DNA of 64,000 nucleotides, from NCBI RefSeq assembly GCF_013185185.1, contig NZ_JAAZWE010000005.1, positions 186,001-250,000 of the forward strand, written 5' to 3'. Under the pieces are notes generated by a model. It was given only the letters and a program-made list of their open reading frames with translations, was not told the origin of the DNA and did no database searches. A program made the position numbers and the translations under genes. This DNA comes from Saccharibacillus endophyticus. Lineage in GTDB: Bacteria; Bacillota; Bacilli; Paenibacillales; Paenibacillaceae. Shown one piece after another: positions 42,551 through 49,325 of the stretch. Numbering within the stretch: position 1 is the first letter of the stretch; every line of letters starts with the position of its first letter.

Positions 42551-42597
42551 GTCAACTCTTCTTCCTACTACAAGCAACCGAAAAGACCCTTTACTTT

Positions 42598-42866
42598 TGG
42601 AAAATGGGTTAGGTGCCGAGAACGTTCGCCGCGCCTGGAAGCGAGAAGACGGAGAGAGAAATTCAGTGCAGGTGAAGGCTTTCGAAGAAAGCCACTTCGG
42701 GAGCATATGCTTAGTGATCGCCTTTGAAATCGGGAAAATACAAATAAAACTTCAATCCTTTTTCCCGATTTCAACACGCGACCGGAACGAATTTCTCTCG
42801 CAGTCTTCGCGCTTCCCACGCACCAACAACTTTCTCGAAAACCTAAACCCCTTTCCTAAAGGAACG
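42598..42866. repeat. Structured repeat family R1, copy B (longest)
   Basis: From outside in: GGGTTAGGT / ACCTAAACCC; GGAAGCG..GAAGAC..GAGAGAAATTC (ending 42664) / GAATTTCTCTC..GTCTTC..CGCTTCC (from 42789); inner GAAATCGGGAAA (42726-42737) / TTTCCCGATTTC (42761-42772). An extra local hairpin, GTGAAGGCTTTC-GAA-GAAAGCCACTTC (about 42673-42698), is absent from the other copies. It fills most of the gap between the TetR and DoxX genes. Confidence 0.8.
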
Positions 42867-42913
42867 GGTATTTTTTGCTCGCACAAAAATTATTTTAAAT
42901 TTAATCTATACTT

Positions 42914-42929
42914 TGTGATATAAATCACA
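42914..42929 (+). promoter_or_regulatory. Fnr/Crp-type operator
   Basis: TGTGATATAAATCACA is a perfect TGTGA-N6-TCACA palindrome, the Bacillus Fnr consensus, in an AT-rich stretch 112 bases before the first of two DoxX genes. It predicts activation by a Crp/Fnr-family regulator, most likely under low oxygen. Confidence 0.65.
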
Positions 42930-43040
42930 TTTAAAATTTTATATTTAATTTATGATTAAGCCATGGAAGAGATCACTTACCAAAAACAAAAAGAGCCGCT
43001 GCAAAAAGCGACCAAATAAAACTCTAGGAGAGTGGCAAAA

Positions 43041-43577
43041 ATGAACAACTGGCTGAGAAATAACAAAGTGGCAATGTGGTTACTGACTGCGCTTCGCATC
43101 TTTATCGGCTTCAAATGGATCGAAGGCGGATGGGGCAAATTGACCGGCGGCGGCTTCGACGCTTCGGGCTTCCTGCAAGGCGCGCTCGCTCAAGCGGGCG
43201 GCGACCATCCGGCGGTACAGCCGATGTGGGCAAGCTTCCTTGAACACTTCGCCATCCCGAACGTCGGACTGTTCAACGTATTGGTTCCGATCGGCGAATT
43301 CGCCGTCGGCCTGGGACTCATCCTCGGTACTTTCACCACTTTCGCCGCTCTGATGGGCATGGTCATGAACTTCGCTTTCCTCTTCTCGGGAACGGTCAGC
43401 ACTAACCCGTACCTGATCATCGCCGAAATCCTGATCGTCGTCGCCGCACTCAACGCCGGCAAAATCGGTCTGGACCGTTGGGTCATCCCTTACCTCAGAG
43501 CTCATGTCTGGGGCCGCAAAAACAAAAACGAAGTACCAAACAGCAACAACATCCCTACAAAAGCAAACGCGGCATAA
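43041..43577 (+). CDS. DoxX family membrane protein, tandem copy 1
   Basis: 178 residues with four membrane helices (about 12-30, 80-100, 105-125, 130-150). The first helix carries the DoxX pattern LRIFIGFKWIEGGWGKLTGGGF. Start ATG 43041 has AGGAG 10 bases upstream; a GTG three codons earlier overlaps that site. The first 372 bases of coding sequence are identical to the next gene, and the following stretch has only synonymous changes until the last ~17 residues, where this copy ends KNEVPNSNNIPTKANAA. DoxX proteins partner quinone-linked redox enzymes; the role here is unknown. A Fnr-type site lies upstream. Confidence 0.87.
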   Translation: MNNWLRNNKVAMWLLTALRIFIGFKWIEGGWGKLTGGGFDASGFLQGALAQAGGDHPAVQPMWASFLEHFAIPNVGLFNVLVPIGEFAVGLGLILGTFTTFAALMGMVMNFAFLFSGTVSTNPYLIIAEILIVVAALNAGKIGLDRWVIPYLRAHVWGRKNKNEVPNSNNIPTKANAA

Positions 43578-44096
43578 ATAAAAAAACTCATTAGGAGAGT
43601 GGAGAAAATGAACAACTGGCTGAGAAATAACAAAGTGGCAATGTGGTTACTGACTGCGCTTCGCATCTTTATCGGCTTCAAATGGATCGAAGGCGGATGG
43701 GGCAAATTGACCGGCGGCGGCTTCGACGCTTCGGGCTTCCTGCAAGGCGCGCTCGCTCAAGCGGGCGGCGACCATCCGGCGGTACAGCCGATGTGGGCAA
43801 GCTTCCTTGAACACTTCGCCATCCCGAACGTCGGACTGTTCAACGTATTGGTTCCGATCGGCGAATTCGCCGTCGGCCTGGGACTCATCCTCGGTACTTT
43901 CACCACTTTCGCCGCTCTGATGGGCATGGTCATGAACTTCGCTTTCCTCTTCTCGGGAACGGTCAGCACTAACCCGTACTTGATCATCGCCGAAATCCTG
44001 ATCGTGGTCGCCGCTCTCAACGCCGGCAAGATCGGTCTGGACCGTTGGGTCATTCCTTACCTCAGAGCTCATGTCTGGGGCCGCAAAAACAAAACC
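43041..44096 (+). repeat. Tandem gene duplication, offset 567 bp
   Basis: Bases 43041-43412 equal 43608-43979 exactly. The next ~120 bases differ at five positions, all silent. The leaders also share CTNNTAGGAGAGTGG. Confidence 0.95.
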
Positions 44097-44147
44097 GTCG
44101 ACGTCATCGGCAGCACCTACGGCAAAAACAAAGCCGGTGCAGCGTAA
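43608..44147 (+). CDS. DoxX family membrane protein, tandem copy 2
   Basis: 179 residues, the same protein as copy 1 except for the C-terminal tail (KTVDVIGSTYGKNKAGAA). It lies 30 bases after copy 1, with its own TAGGAGAG site, so the two are one transcript. Such identity over 372 bases points to a very recent duplication or to gene conversion; the different tails show the duplication itself is not brand new if conversion is at work. A terminator follows. Confidence 0.87.
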   Translation: MNNWLRNNKVAMWLLTALRIFIGFKWIEGGWGKLTGGGFDASGFLQGALAQAGGDHPAVQPMWASFLEHFAIPNVGLFNVLVPIGEFAVGLGLILGTFTTFAALMGMVMNFAFLFSGTVSTNPYLIIAEILIVVAALNAGKIGLDRWVIPYLRAHVWGRKNKTVDVIGSTYGKNKAGAA

Positions 44148-44190
44148 CCTCCGAACAAACATTCAAAAGCAAGACAAGCCATGCGCATGA

Positions 44191-44237
44191 AATACCGCCT
44201 CCGACATTCACAACGAATGCGGAAGGCGGTATTTTTG
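44191..44237 (+). terminator. Terminator of the DoxX pair
   Basis: AATACCGCCT..CG..ATTC / GAAT..CG..AGGCGGTATT followed by TTTG. Confidence 0.88.
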
Positions 44238-44283
44238 TTCCTATAAAAAAACCAGGCAATACGATTCATTTCGAGGCAAAAAT

Positions 44284-44316
44284 AGGTAAATAACAGTCTT
44301 TAGAACCAATTTACCT
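44284..44316 (+). promoter_or_regulatory. Palindromic operator-like element before the 44407 gene
   Basis: AGGTAAAT (44284-44291) and ATTTACCT (44309-44316) are perfect inverted arms, 17 bases apart, followed at once by TATAATG (a likely -10). The regulator is unknown. Confidence 0.5.
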
Positions 44317-44406
44317 TATAATGAATCCAAGCAACCAAGCTTGAGGACTGTTCGGGAGCGGTCATTAGGGTCGGGTGCTATTTTCATCGGAGGGGATAAC
44401 ATACAT

Positions 44407-44805
44407 ATGGAAAAATCAAAATTAGGAATTTCGGTAGGTTTGCTGGCTGCGGGGATGTATTTTCTGGGGATGGTCAGCCTTCTGGCTTTGATCGTTGTCG
44501 CGGGTTATGTACTGCTCAAGGAAGATAACGCTTGGTTGAAAAGAAGTGCCGTCAAAGCCTCGTCCATCGCTATCGTATTCGCTTTGTTGGGACTGATCTC
44601 GCCGCTGCTTACCGGTGTAATCAGCTCGTTGATCACGCTTAGTTCTTCGTACAGCACTTGGCCGCTGGGGCTTTCTACGCTGTTCAACACCGTAATCAAC
44701 TTGACTCAGTTCCTGATCATGGGTCTTCTGGGTTTACGCTCGCTTCGCCAAAGCGAAGTCAAAATCAACAAGATCGACGATCTGATCGACCGTCATATCG
44801 CCTGA
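44407..44805 (+). CDS. Small polytopic membrane protein of unknown family
   Basis: 132 residues and about four membrane helices (roughly 7-24, 26-40, 48-80, 95-113). The C-terminus is charged and cytosolic (LRSLRQSEVKINKIDDLIDR). The pattern loosely recalls DUF4870-type proteins, but I cannot assign it. GGAGGGG lies 10 bases before ATG 44407; a frame back to 44341 crosses the promoter. Single gene with a terminator after it. Confidence 0.7.
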   Translation: MEKSKLGISVGLLAAGMYFLGMVSLLALIVVAGYVLLKEDNAWLKRSAVKASSIAIVFALLGLISPLLTGVISSLITLSSSYSTWPLGLSTLFNTVINLTQFLIMGLLGLRSLRQSEVKINKIDDLIDRHIA

Positions 44806-44850
44806 ATCGAGCTTCAGGGACGTTTGTCCGTCAAACGTATACATATCAGC

Positions 44851-44902
44851 AACAAGCAGGCCTCTTCGTTCCCGCATTTTGCGGAGAGAGCCTGTTTTTT
44901 AT
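44851..44902. terminator. Bidirectional terminator between convergent genes
   Basis: AGCAGGC..TCT / AGA..GCCTGTT stem with an inner CCCGCA/TGCGG helix and a following T-run. It overlaps the last bases of the minus-strand gene. Confidence 0.75.
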
Positions 44903-45411
44903 TTCGACATCAACTTGGATGCGGGCACATCCACTCCGTGACTCCGCGCCAAATCGATCAAAGCCGAAGCTCCGAAACGAACAGCCATCAGTACCTCGTC
45001 GCGTTCCTCGGCAGTTCGATAGGCAGGGAAGTCGTCTTTTTCCTCGTCCATAAAGTTCGGCGCGCCGCTGCTGCTGTAATACGGATGCCAGCCTGCATAA
45101 GGAGGAGCAGCGGCAAAAGCATTCCGATTCGTCGGCTCGGCTTCGAATGTCTCCGTCGGGATCGCTCCGAGAACCGATACGGCCGGCTCCAAAGCCGACG
45201 AAGCGTCTGCTCCTTCTTCCGCGCATAACATCAACAGTTCCAGCAGCTCTGCCGCCCGTTCCGGGTCCCGCAGCTTCACCGGAGCGCCGTTCCCCGACAC
45301 TTCGTCTCCGACCAGCTCGCTCAGCATCAGCCCCGCCCATTCCGCAATCTCCGTCGCTTCCTCCGGCAATACCCGAATGCGGATCATATCCTCGCTATTT
45401 TCCTTTTGCAT
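44899..45411 (-). CDS. Hypothetical acidic protein, 170 residues
   Basis: No family recognised. The N-terminal part is a helix-rich acidic domain (EEATEIAEWAGLMLSELVGD) with leucine-rich helices up to about residue 75. The middle is Pro/Tyr/Gly-rich (PPYAGWHPYYSSSGAP) and probably flexible. The tail is helical again. AAGGAGG lies before ATG 45411, so the start is firm; the frame back to 45462 is not needed. Its promoter shares a 22-base element with the DUF4173 gene at 53.7 kb, which suggests common control. Confidence 0.65.
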   Translation of the reverse strand: MQKENSEDMIRIRVLPEEATEIAEWAGLMLSELVGDEVSGNGAPVKLRDPERAAELLELLMLCAEEGADASSALEPAVSVLGAIPTETFEAEPTNRNAFAAAPPYAGWHPYYSSSGAPNFMDEEKDDFPAYRTAEERDEVLMAVRFGASALIDLARSHGVDVPASKLMSK

Positions 45412-45460
45412 GCTAACTCCTCCTTTTGGACCGACTCTGCCGATCGCTCTTCTTGGTTCC

Positions 45461-45493
45461 ATTTTAAAAGATAAAATAAGAAGATAAAGAGAA
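45461..45493 (-). promoter_or_regulatory. Shared promoter element P1, copy 1
   Basis: On the minus strand TTCTCTTTATCTTCTTATTTTA (45493-45472) is followed by TAAAAT (45466-45461) and GGAA. The same 22 bases and the same spacing to a TACAAT box occur at 53783-53751. Confidence 0.65.
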
Positions 45494-45595
45494 GATAAAC
45501 AAGCGATTTTTTCGTATTTTAAATCCGATGAACATTCGACCCGCGCATGGACGGCATGACCTATGCGATCGAACGCGGCAGCGTACGATCTCAGC

Positions 45596-46642
45596 CTATT
45601 TCAAACCTGTCCGTAACGCCGTCCAAAAACTCTGATCCTCCATGCCGAGCGCATAGACCGAAATTCCGGCCAAGCCGTATTTTTCGACTAGACGCGCTTT
45701 TAGCTTGATGCTGTATTCGTCCTCGTACCACATCGCATGTTTGTCGCCGTTATCGGCCGTGTAGCGAAGCATCATAGACTTGGACTCGGCGTTTCGCGTT
45801 CCGGCTGTGTTCAATTCCCGAATCAGCGTGCGAACCTCTGTCCAAGCCATCATTCCTCCGCTTTGATCCGTCGGATCGGACAGGTTCCAATCATTTCCGT
45901 AAGCCGGAACGCCTGCGAGCAGCTTGGAAGAGTCCACTTCGGTTACGGCAAACTTCAACGAAGCGTCGATCCAGTTCAAGCCTGCCGCGGAGCCGGGTTC
46001 GCCCCAAATGCCGTGTTCGTCATACGTCATGACCTGCACCAAGTCCGCGTGACTGCCGATCGCCTCGTAGTCAAACGCGCCGGACCAACCGTTTTCGGGA
46101 TCATCCCCGGTTTTCGCGGGCACGGACACCATCGTCTTTTTTCCGAACTTGCGCATCTCTCTCGCCGTATCGCGCACGAATCGGCTTAATGCTTCCCGAT
46201 CCTCCGGCCGCACTTCTTCGAAGTCGATGTTGATGCCGACGTAATCGTTATCGCGCACGATATCCAGCATATTGCGAATCAAGCGAATTTTCGCGGCAGG
46301 CTTATGGAGCACGTCGCGCGCGATATCTCCGTCCCAGCCGTTTTCCCCGTAATTCGAAACGAGCGCGTACGCATTCATTCCGTAACGGTCTGCGGCGGCG
46401 AGTGCTTTTTCCGGAATGAAACCGACCAGATTCCCTTGCGCATCCGTATTCAGCGTATCGGTCGCCAGCAGATTGAAACGGTTATGATACCGCTCCAGCG
46501 AAGCGTCCGATTGATCGGTGTAGTAACCGAGGACGATCGGACCGGTGTCTGCGTTGTTCGAATCGGCGAGACCGGACGTTTTCCTCGAGGTTAGGATTAA
46601 AGCCGCGGCAAGCAGTCCGGCGGCTATTTTTCGAATGATCAT
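45596..46642 (-). CDS. Exported GH18-family glycosidase-like protein
   Basis: 348 residues. The N-terminal signal-like helix (AAGLLAAALILTS, about 7-19) is followed by a GH18 TIM barrel. The catalytic motif GINIDFEEV has D140 and the acid E142, as in spore-cortex lytic SleL/YaaH and YdhD proteins; no LysM domain is present. Later barrel motifs are LVQVMTYDEHG and AMWYEDEYS. It should cut N-acetylglucosamine-containing glycans (peptidoglycan or chitin). GGAGG lies before ATG 46642. Single gene. Confidence 0.88.
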   Translation of the reverse strand: MIIRKIAAGLLAAALILTSRKTSGLADSNNADTGPIVLGYYTDQSDASLERYHNRFNLLATDTLNTDAQGNLVGFIPEKALAAADRYGMNAYALVSNYGENGWDGDIARDVLHKPAAKIRLIRNMLDIVRDNDYVGINIDFEEVRPEDREALSRFVRDTAREMRKFGKKTMVSVPAKTGDDPENGWSGAFDYEAIGSHADLVQVMTYDEHGIWGEPGSAAGLNWIDASLKFAVTEVDSSKLLAGVPAYGNDWNLSDPTDQSGGMMAWTEVRTLIRELNTAGTRNAESKSMMLRYTADNGDKHAMWYEDEYSIKLKARLVEKYGLAGISVYALGMEDQSFWTALRTGLK

Positions 46643-46770
46643 GGGGTGCCTCCGTTTCCGCTATCCCGAAATCACAAAAAAGCGGCCACCGTCCGAAGAC
46701 GATCCCGCTTTATGCGTCTGACCCTAATCTATAATGTTCAAGCCGAATTCGCAACTTTAAAATCATGTGC

Positions 46771-46801
46771 CCAGTACCTTTAGTGTTGACATGGTACTTG
46801 G
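46771..46801. repeat. Short inverted-repeat family R3, locus 3 (short form)
   Basis: CCAGTACC..TTTAGTGTTGACAT..GGTACTTGG. The arms AGTACC/GGTACT are perfect and the middle carries GTGTTGACA. It lies just 3 bases beyond the stop of the IDEAL-domain gene. Confidence 0.6.
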
Positions 46802-46803
46802 TC

Positions 46804-47175
46804 TTAACGAACGTCCGGCGATCCCAAGCGATTGACCGGCTGGTAGCCTTGTCCGTCGCTCCGGCGTCTGGCCCGCTTCGGGCCGCTGCGCAATTCGTTC
46901 GTCAGCTCCATAAACCAAGCTTCATCCCGAATTTGCAACGCCAAGTCGATCAGGCTGCGAATTTCCTGCTCGCTCTTGCGCGGATTGTCCGACAACTTCT
47001 TCATTCCGCGATCCGATACGGCGATTTCTTTACCCATCAGCTCCCGGTTGTCGCTATGGGTCACTTGCAGCAAAGCCGTCTGGATCGGCGCGCTCGCGGC
47101 AATCAGATACCCGTGTACCAGAGCGCCGTCGTCGGTGTATGCTTGAACCCAATCTCCCGTCGTCCATTTACTCAT
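46804..47175 (-). CDS. IDEAL-domain protein
   Basis: 123 residues. The N-terminal part is an SH3-like small beta domain (TGDWVQAYTDDGALVHGYLI). Residues about 73-93 (SLIDLALQIRDEAWFMELTN) are an IDEAL motif, seen also at the end of B. subtilis YpiB. The tail is basic and probably disordered. The role is unknown; IDEAL segments are thought to mediate protein contacts. GAGAGGTG lies before ATG 47175. It is divergent from the Rrf2 gene. Confidence 0.72.
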   Translation of the reverse strand: MSKWTTGDWVQAYTDDGALVHGYLIAASAPIQTALLQVTHSDNRELMGKEIAVSDRGMKKLSDNPRKSEQEIRSLIDLALQIRDEAWFMELTNELRSGPKRARRRSDGQGYQPVNRLGSPDVR

Positions 47176-47252
47176 TTTGATACACCTCTCTCTTCCCCGT
47201 TTAGAAGTTTATTGTTTGCCTGATCCGTCTAAAAGAATTATACTTGGATTAT

Positions 47253-47277
47253 AACTGTAATTATAAATCATACAGTT
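47253..47277. promoter_or_regulatory. Palindrome in the IDEAL/Rrf2 divergent region
   Basis: AACTGTA (47253-47259) and TACAGTT (47271-47277), 11 bases apart, in an AT-rich segment. It may be the operator of the Rrf2 regulator or the IDEAL gene's promoter control. Confidence 0.45.
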
Positions 47278-47387
47278 CGAAAGGTCAACAAAGGTGCTTG
47301 TTCATCTTCTACGCTGTAGGATCACTCGCGGTGTAAGGCCTTTTAGAACTTATCCTTATATTAAGTCAAGTTGCGGAGGGATAAACA

Positions 47388-47840
47388 ATGAATAGCGAAT
47401 TTCCTACAGCCGTACACCTGCTTGTCTATCTGGCCGACTCCCTCTCCAAAACGGCCAACAGCGAAGAACTTGCCGAGAATGTCGGAACGAACCCGGCACG
47501 TGTCCGCAAAGCGATGGGATGCCTGCGCGAAAAAGGTTGGGTCGGCACGCGCGAAGGCGTAGGCGGGGGCTACTTTCTTAAAGTCGAGCCTGCCTCCATC
47601 CGTCTGGCCGATGTTTACCGAGCGGCTTGTTGCGGCGGACTTCGCCCCAAGAAAGGCACCGGAAGCTCGGGCAGCGACTGCAAAATCTCATCGGGAATCT
47701 CCGGCGCGATGGACCACTACTTTGACGAAGCGGAGCGTCGCTACCTCGATTACTTCGACGGCGTAACCGTGCAGGATGTGTTGAACCGGATCGTGAGCGA
47801 AAAAGAACACGGTAACGGACAACCTGAACTTCAAGGCTGA
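47388..47840 (+). CDS. Rrf2 family transcriptional regulator
   Basis: 150 residues. The winged helix-turn-helix fills about residues 5-65 (TAVHLLVYLADSL, ARVRKAMGCLREKGWVGTREGVGGGYFL). Three cysteines follow: a CC pair near residue 82-83 and C97 (SDCKIS), which is unlike the C-X8-C-X5-C cluster ligands of NsrR/IscR, so a thiol switch is more likely than an Fe-S cluster. It resembles YwnA-type members. GCGGAGGG lies 7 bases before the ATG. A terminator follows. Confidence 0.87.
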   Translation: MNSEFPTAVHLLVYLADSLSKTANSEELAENVGTNPARVRKAMGCLREKGWVGTREGVGGGYFLKVEPASIRLADVYRAACCGGLRPKKGTGSSGSDCKISSGISGAMDHYFDEAERRYLDYFDGVTVQDVLNRIVSEKEHGNGQPELQG

Positions 47841-47880
47841 TTCACTTCGTTTCGATGCCCCGTTAACGTTTGCAAGAACG

Positions 47881-47914
47881 CCAAAAGGCCGCGTCTCGGG
47901 ACGCGGCCTTTTGG
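47881..47914. terminator. Terminator of the Rrf2 gene
   Basis: CCAAAAGGCCGCGTC / GACGCGGCCTTTTGG, perfect 15-base stem with a 4-base loop. Confidence 0.9.
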
Positions 47915-47935
47915 CTATCGGACGATCACTCGGTC

Positions 47936-47997
47936 CTAGTACCTTATCAACTCTTAATCAAACGTAACCTTGCTTTTGACGTTGACAAGGTCCTGGC
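47936..47997. repeat. Short inverted-repeat family R3, locus 4 (most complete)
   Basis: CTAGTACCTTATCAAC (47936-47951) and GTTGACAAGGTCCTGG pair as outer arms, with ACGTAACCTTGCTTTTGAC between. This copy shows both arms best. Confidence 0.7.
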
Positions 47998-48075
47998 GTT
48001 ATGCACGATTCGCCCCGAGTCGATGCGTATTTTCGATTATGCGCGAAATGATGCTTTTCCGCGCCGATCTTCGGC

Positions 48076-49113
48076 TTACTGGGCGCCTACCACGCTGCTC
48101 AGTACGTCGTCGATCATTTCACCGTTGGCAACGGCGCCTGTGTAGAGCCAGCTTTTTTCGCCGGTGAACTCATACACGTGACCTTCTTTGACGGCCGGAA
48201 TGTTCTGCCAGACCGGATCGGTCAGGATTTGGTCTTTGGTCTTGCCGCTTCCGTTCACGAGGAAAATGTAATCCGCGTCCATGTCGGCCAGCAGTTCAAG
48301 CGACAGGCTGCTCCAGTTCGCTTCGCTTGCTTCGGAAGATTGCTTCACCACATCCGGCACCGTCATGCCCAGATCGTTGTAGATCACGTCGCCGCTCGAC
48401 AGGTTTTGGTTCACCACGTACACGTCGCTGTCCAGCACCCATAATGCAGCCGCTTTTTTCGCGCCGCCCGTTGCTTCGTCCAGCTTCGCTTTTGCGTCCG
48501 CCGCTTTGGCTTCGTAATCGTCCAGCACTTTTTGCGCTTCGTCTTTTTTGCCCAGCACTTCGCCTACGGTCAACAATTCGTCTCTCCACGAATTGTTCTG
48601 CGCGTTGCCTACGACATAAGTCGGCGCAATCGCCGAGTACTGTTTGTATTTATCGCCCGCTACCAATTCCGCGCTATCCATGAGAATCAGGTCAGGCGAG
48701 TAGCTCGCGACCACTTCCAGCGGAAGGTCGGACGGAATGCCCGGAACGCCGGACAGCGAATCTTGCAGATAATCTTGATAGGAATTTCCTTTGATCATCC
48801 ACTGCGCCACAGGCTTCACGCCGAGCGCCACCAGATTGTCTTCCAGATACGAAGCGATGATCGCTTTCGGCTCGGCCGGAATCGTCACTTCGTTGCCCAT
48901 GGAATCGGTCAGCACGCGGTCTTCGGCCGGAGCGGCTGTTTCTTCCGTCGTAGTTTCCGCGGTTGTCGTATCGGTCGTCGTGTCGGTTGCCGCCTGCTCG
49001 GTCGGCGTTTCCGTCGTCGCCGTATCGGCCGTACCGTTCGAACATGCGCTAACTACCAAAGCCAAGCCGCCGACTATGGTAAAAGCCAGACTTTTGAATG
49101 TTTTCTTTTGCAT
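48076..49113 (-). CDS. Iron-siderophore-binding lipoprotein (FhuD/FeuA-like)
   Basis: 345 residues. The lipobox LVVSAC gives lipid anchor Cys24. A long Thr/Glu-rich spacer (about 25-60) precedes the Peripla_BP_2 domain (RVLTDSMGNEVTIPAEPKAI, then ASYSPDLILMDS). This class binds ferric siderophores for ABC uptake. No permease or ATPase gene is adjacent, so it must share them. A strong Fur box lies 35 bases upstream. The start at 49113 is chosen for the signal peptide; the ribosome site (ACGGGGG) is 13 bases away and weak. Confidence 0.88.
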   Translation of the reverse strand: MQKKTFKSLAFTIVGGLALVVSACSNGTADTATTETPTEQAATDTTTDTTTAETTTEETAAPAEDRVLTDSMGNEVTIPAEPKAIIASYLEDNLVALGVKPVAQWMIKGNSYQDYLQDSLSGVPGIPSDLPLEVVASYSPDLILMDSAELVAGDKYKQYSAIAPTYVVGNAQNNSWRDELLTVGEVLGKKDEAQKVLDDYEAKAADAKAKLDEATGGAKKAAALWVLDSDVYVVNQNLSSGDVIYNDLGMTVPDVVKQSSEASEANWSSLSLELLADMDADYIFLVNGSGKTKDQILTDPVWQNIPAVKEGHVYEFTGEKSWLYTGAVANGEMIDDVLSSVVGAQ

Positions 49114-49147
49114 GAATGTGCAGCCCCCGTTTATGGTCTTTTTATAT

Positions 49148-49162
49148 TGATAATGATTCTCA
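49148..49162 (-). promoter_or_regulatory. Fur box
   Basis: TGATAATGATTCTCA matches the Bacillus 7-1-7 Fur consensus TGATAATnATTATCA at 14 of 15 positions including the free centre. It predicts repression of the siderophore-binding gene by iron-loaded Fur. Confidence 0.78.
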
Positions 49163-49325
49163 CATCCACAAATATAACCGCAATCGCTACGTTTCGCAAC
49201 CTTTGCACAGAAATAAAACGTTGAAAAAAAGAAACGTCTCGCAGCTACGGCAGCCGTATAAAAAAGCGCCGATAACAGTGAAACGTTTCTCTTCAATCCT
49301 AATTCGATCCAACATTCCGCAATGA

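Noticed and set aside
42963..43019. 18-codon leader ORF (MEEITYQKQKEPLQKATK) before the DoxX pair
   Set aside because: It has no ribosome site and no sign of attenuation structure, so it is probably chance.
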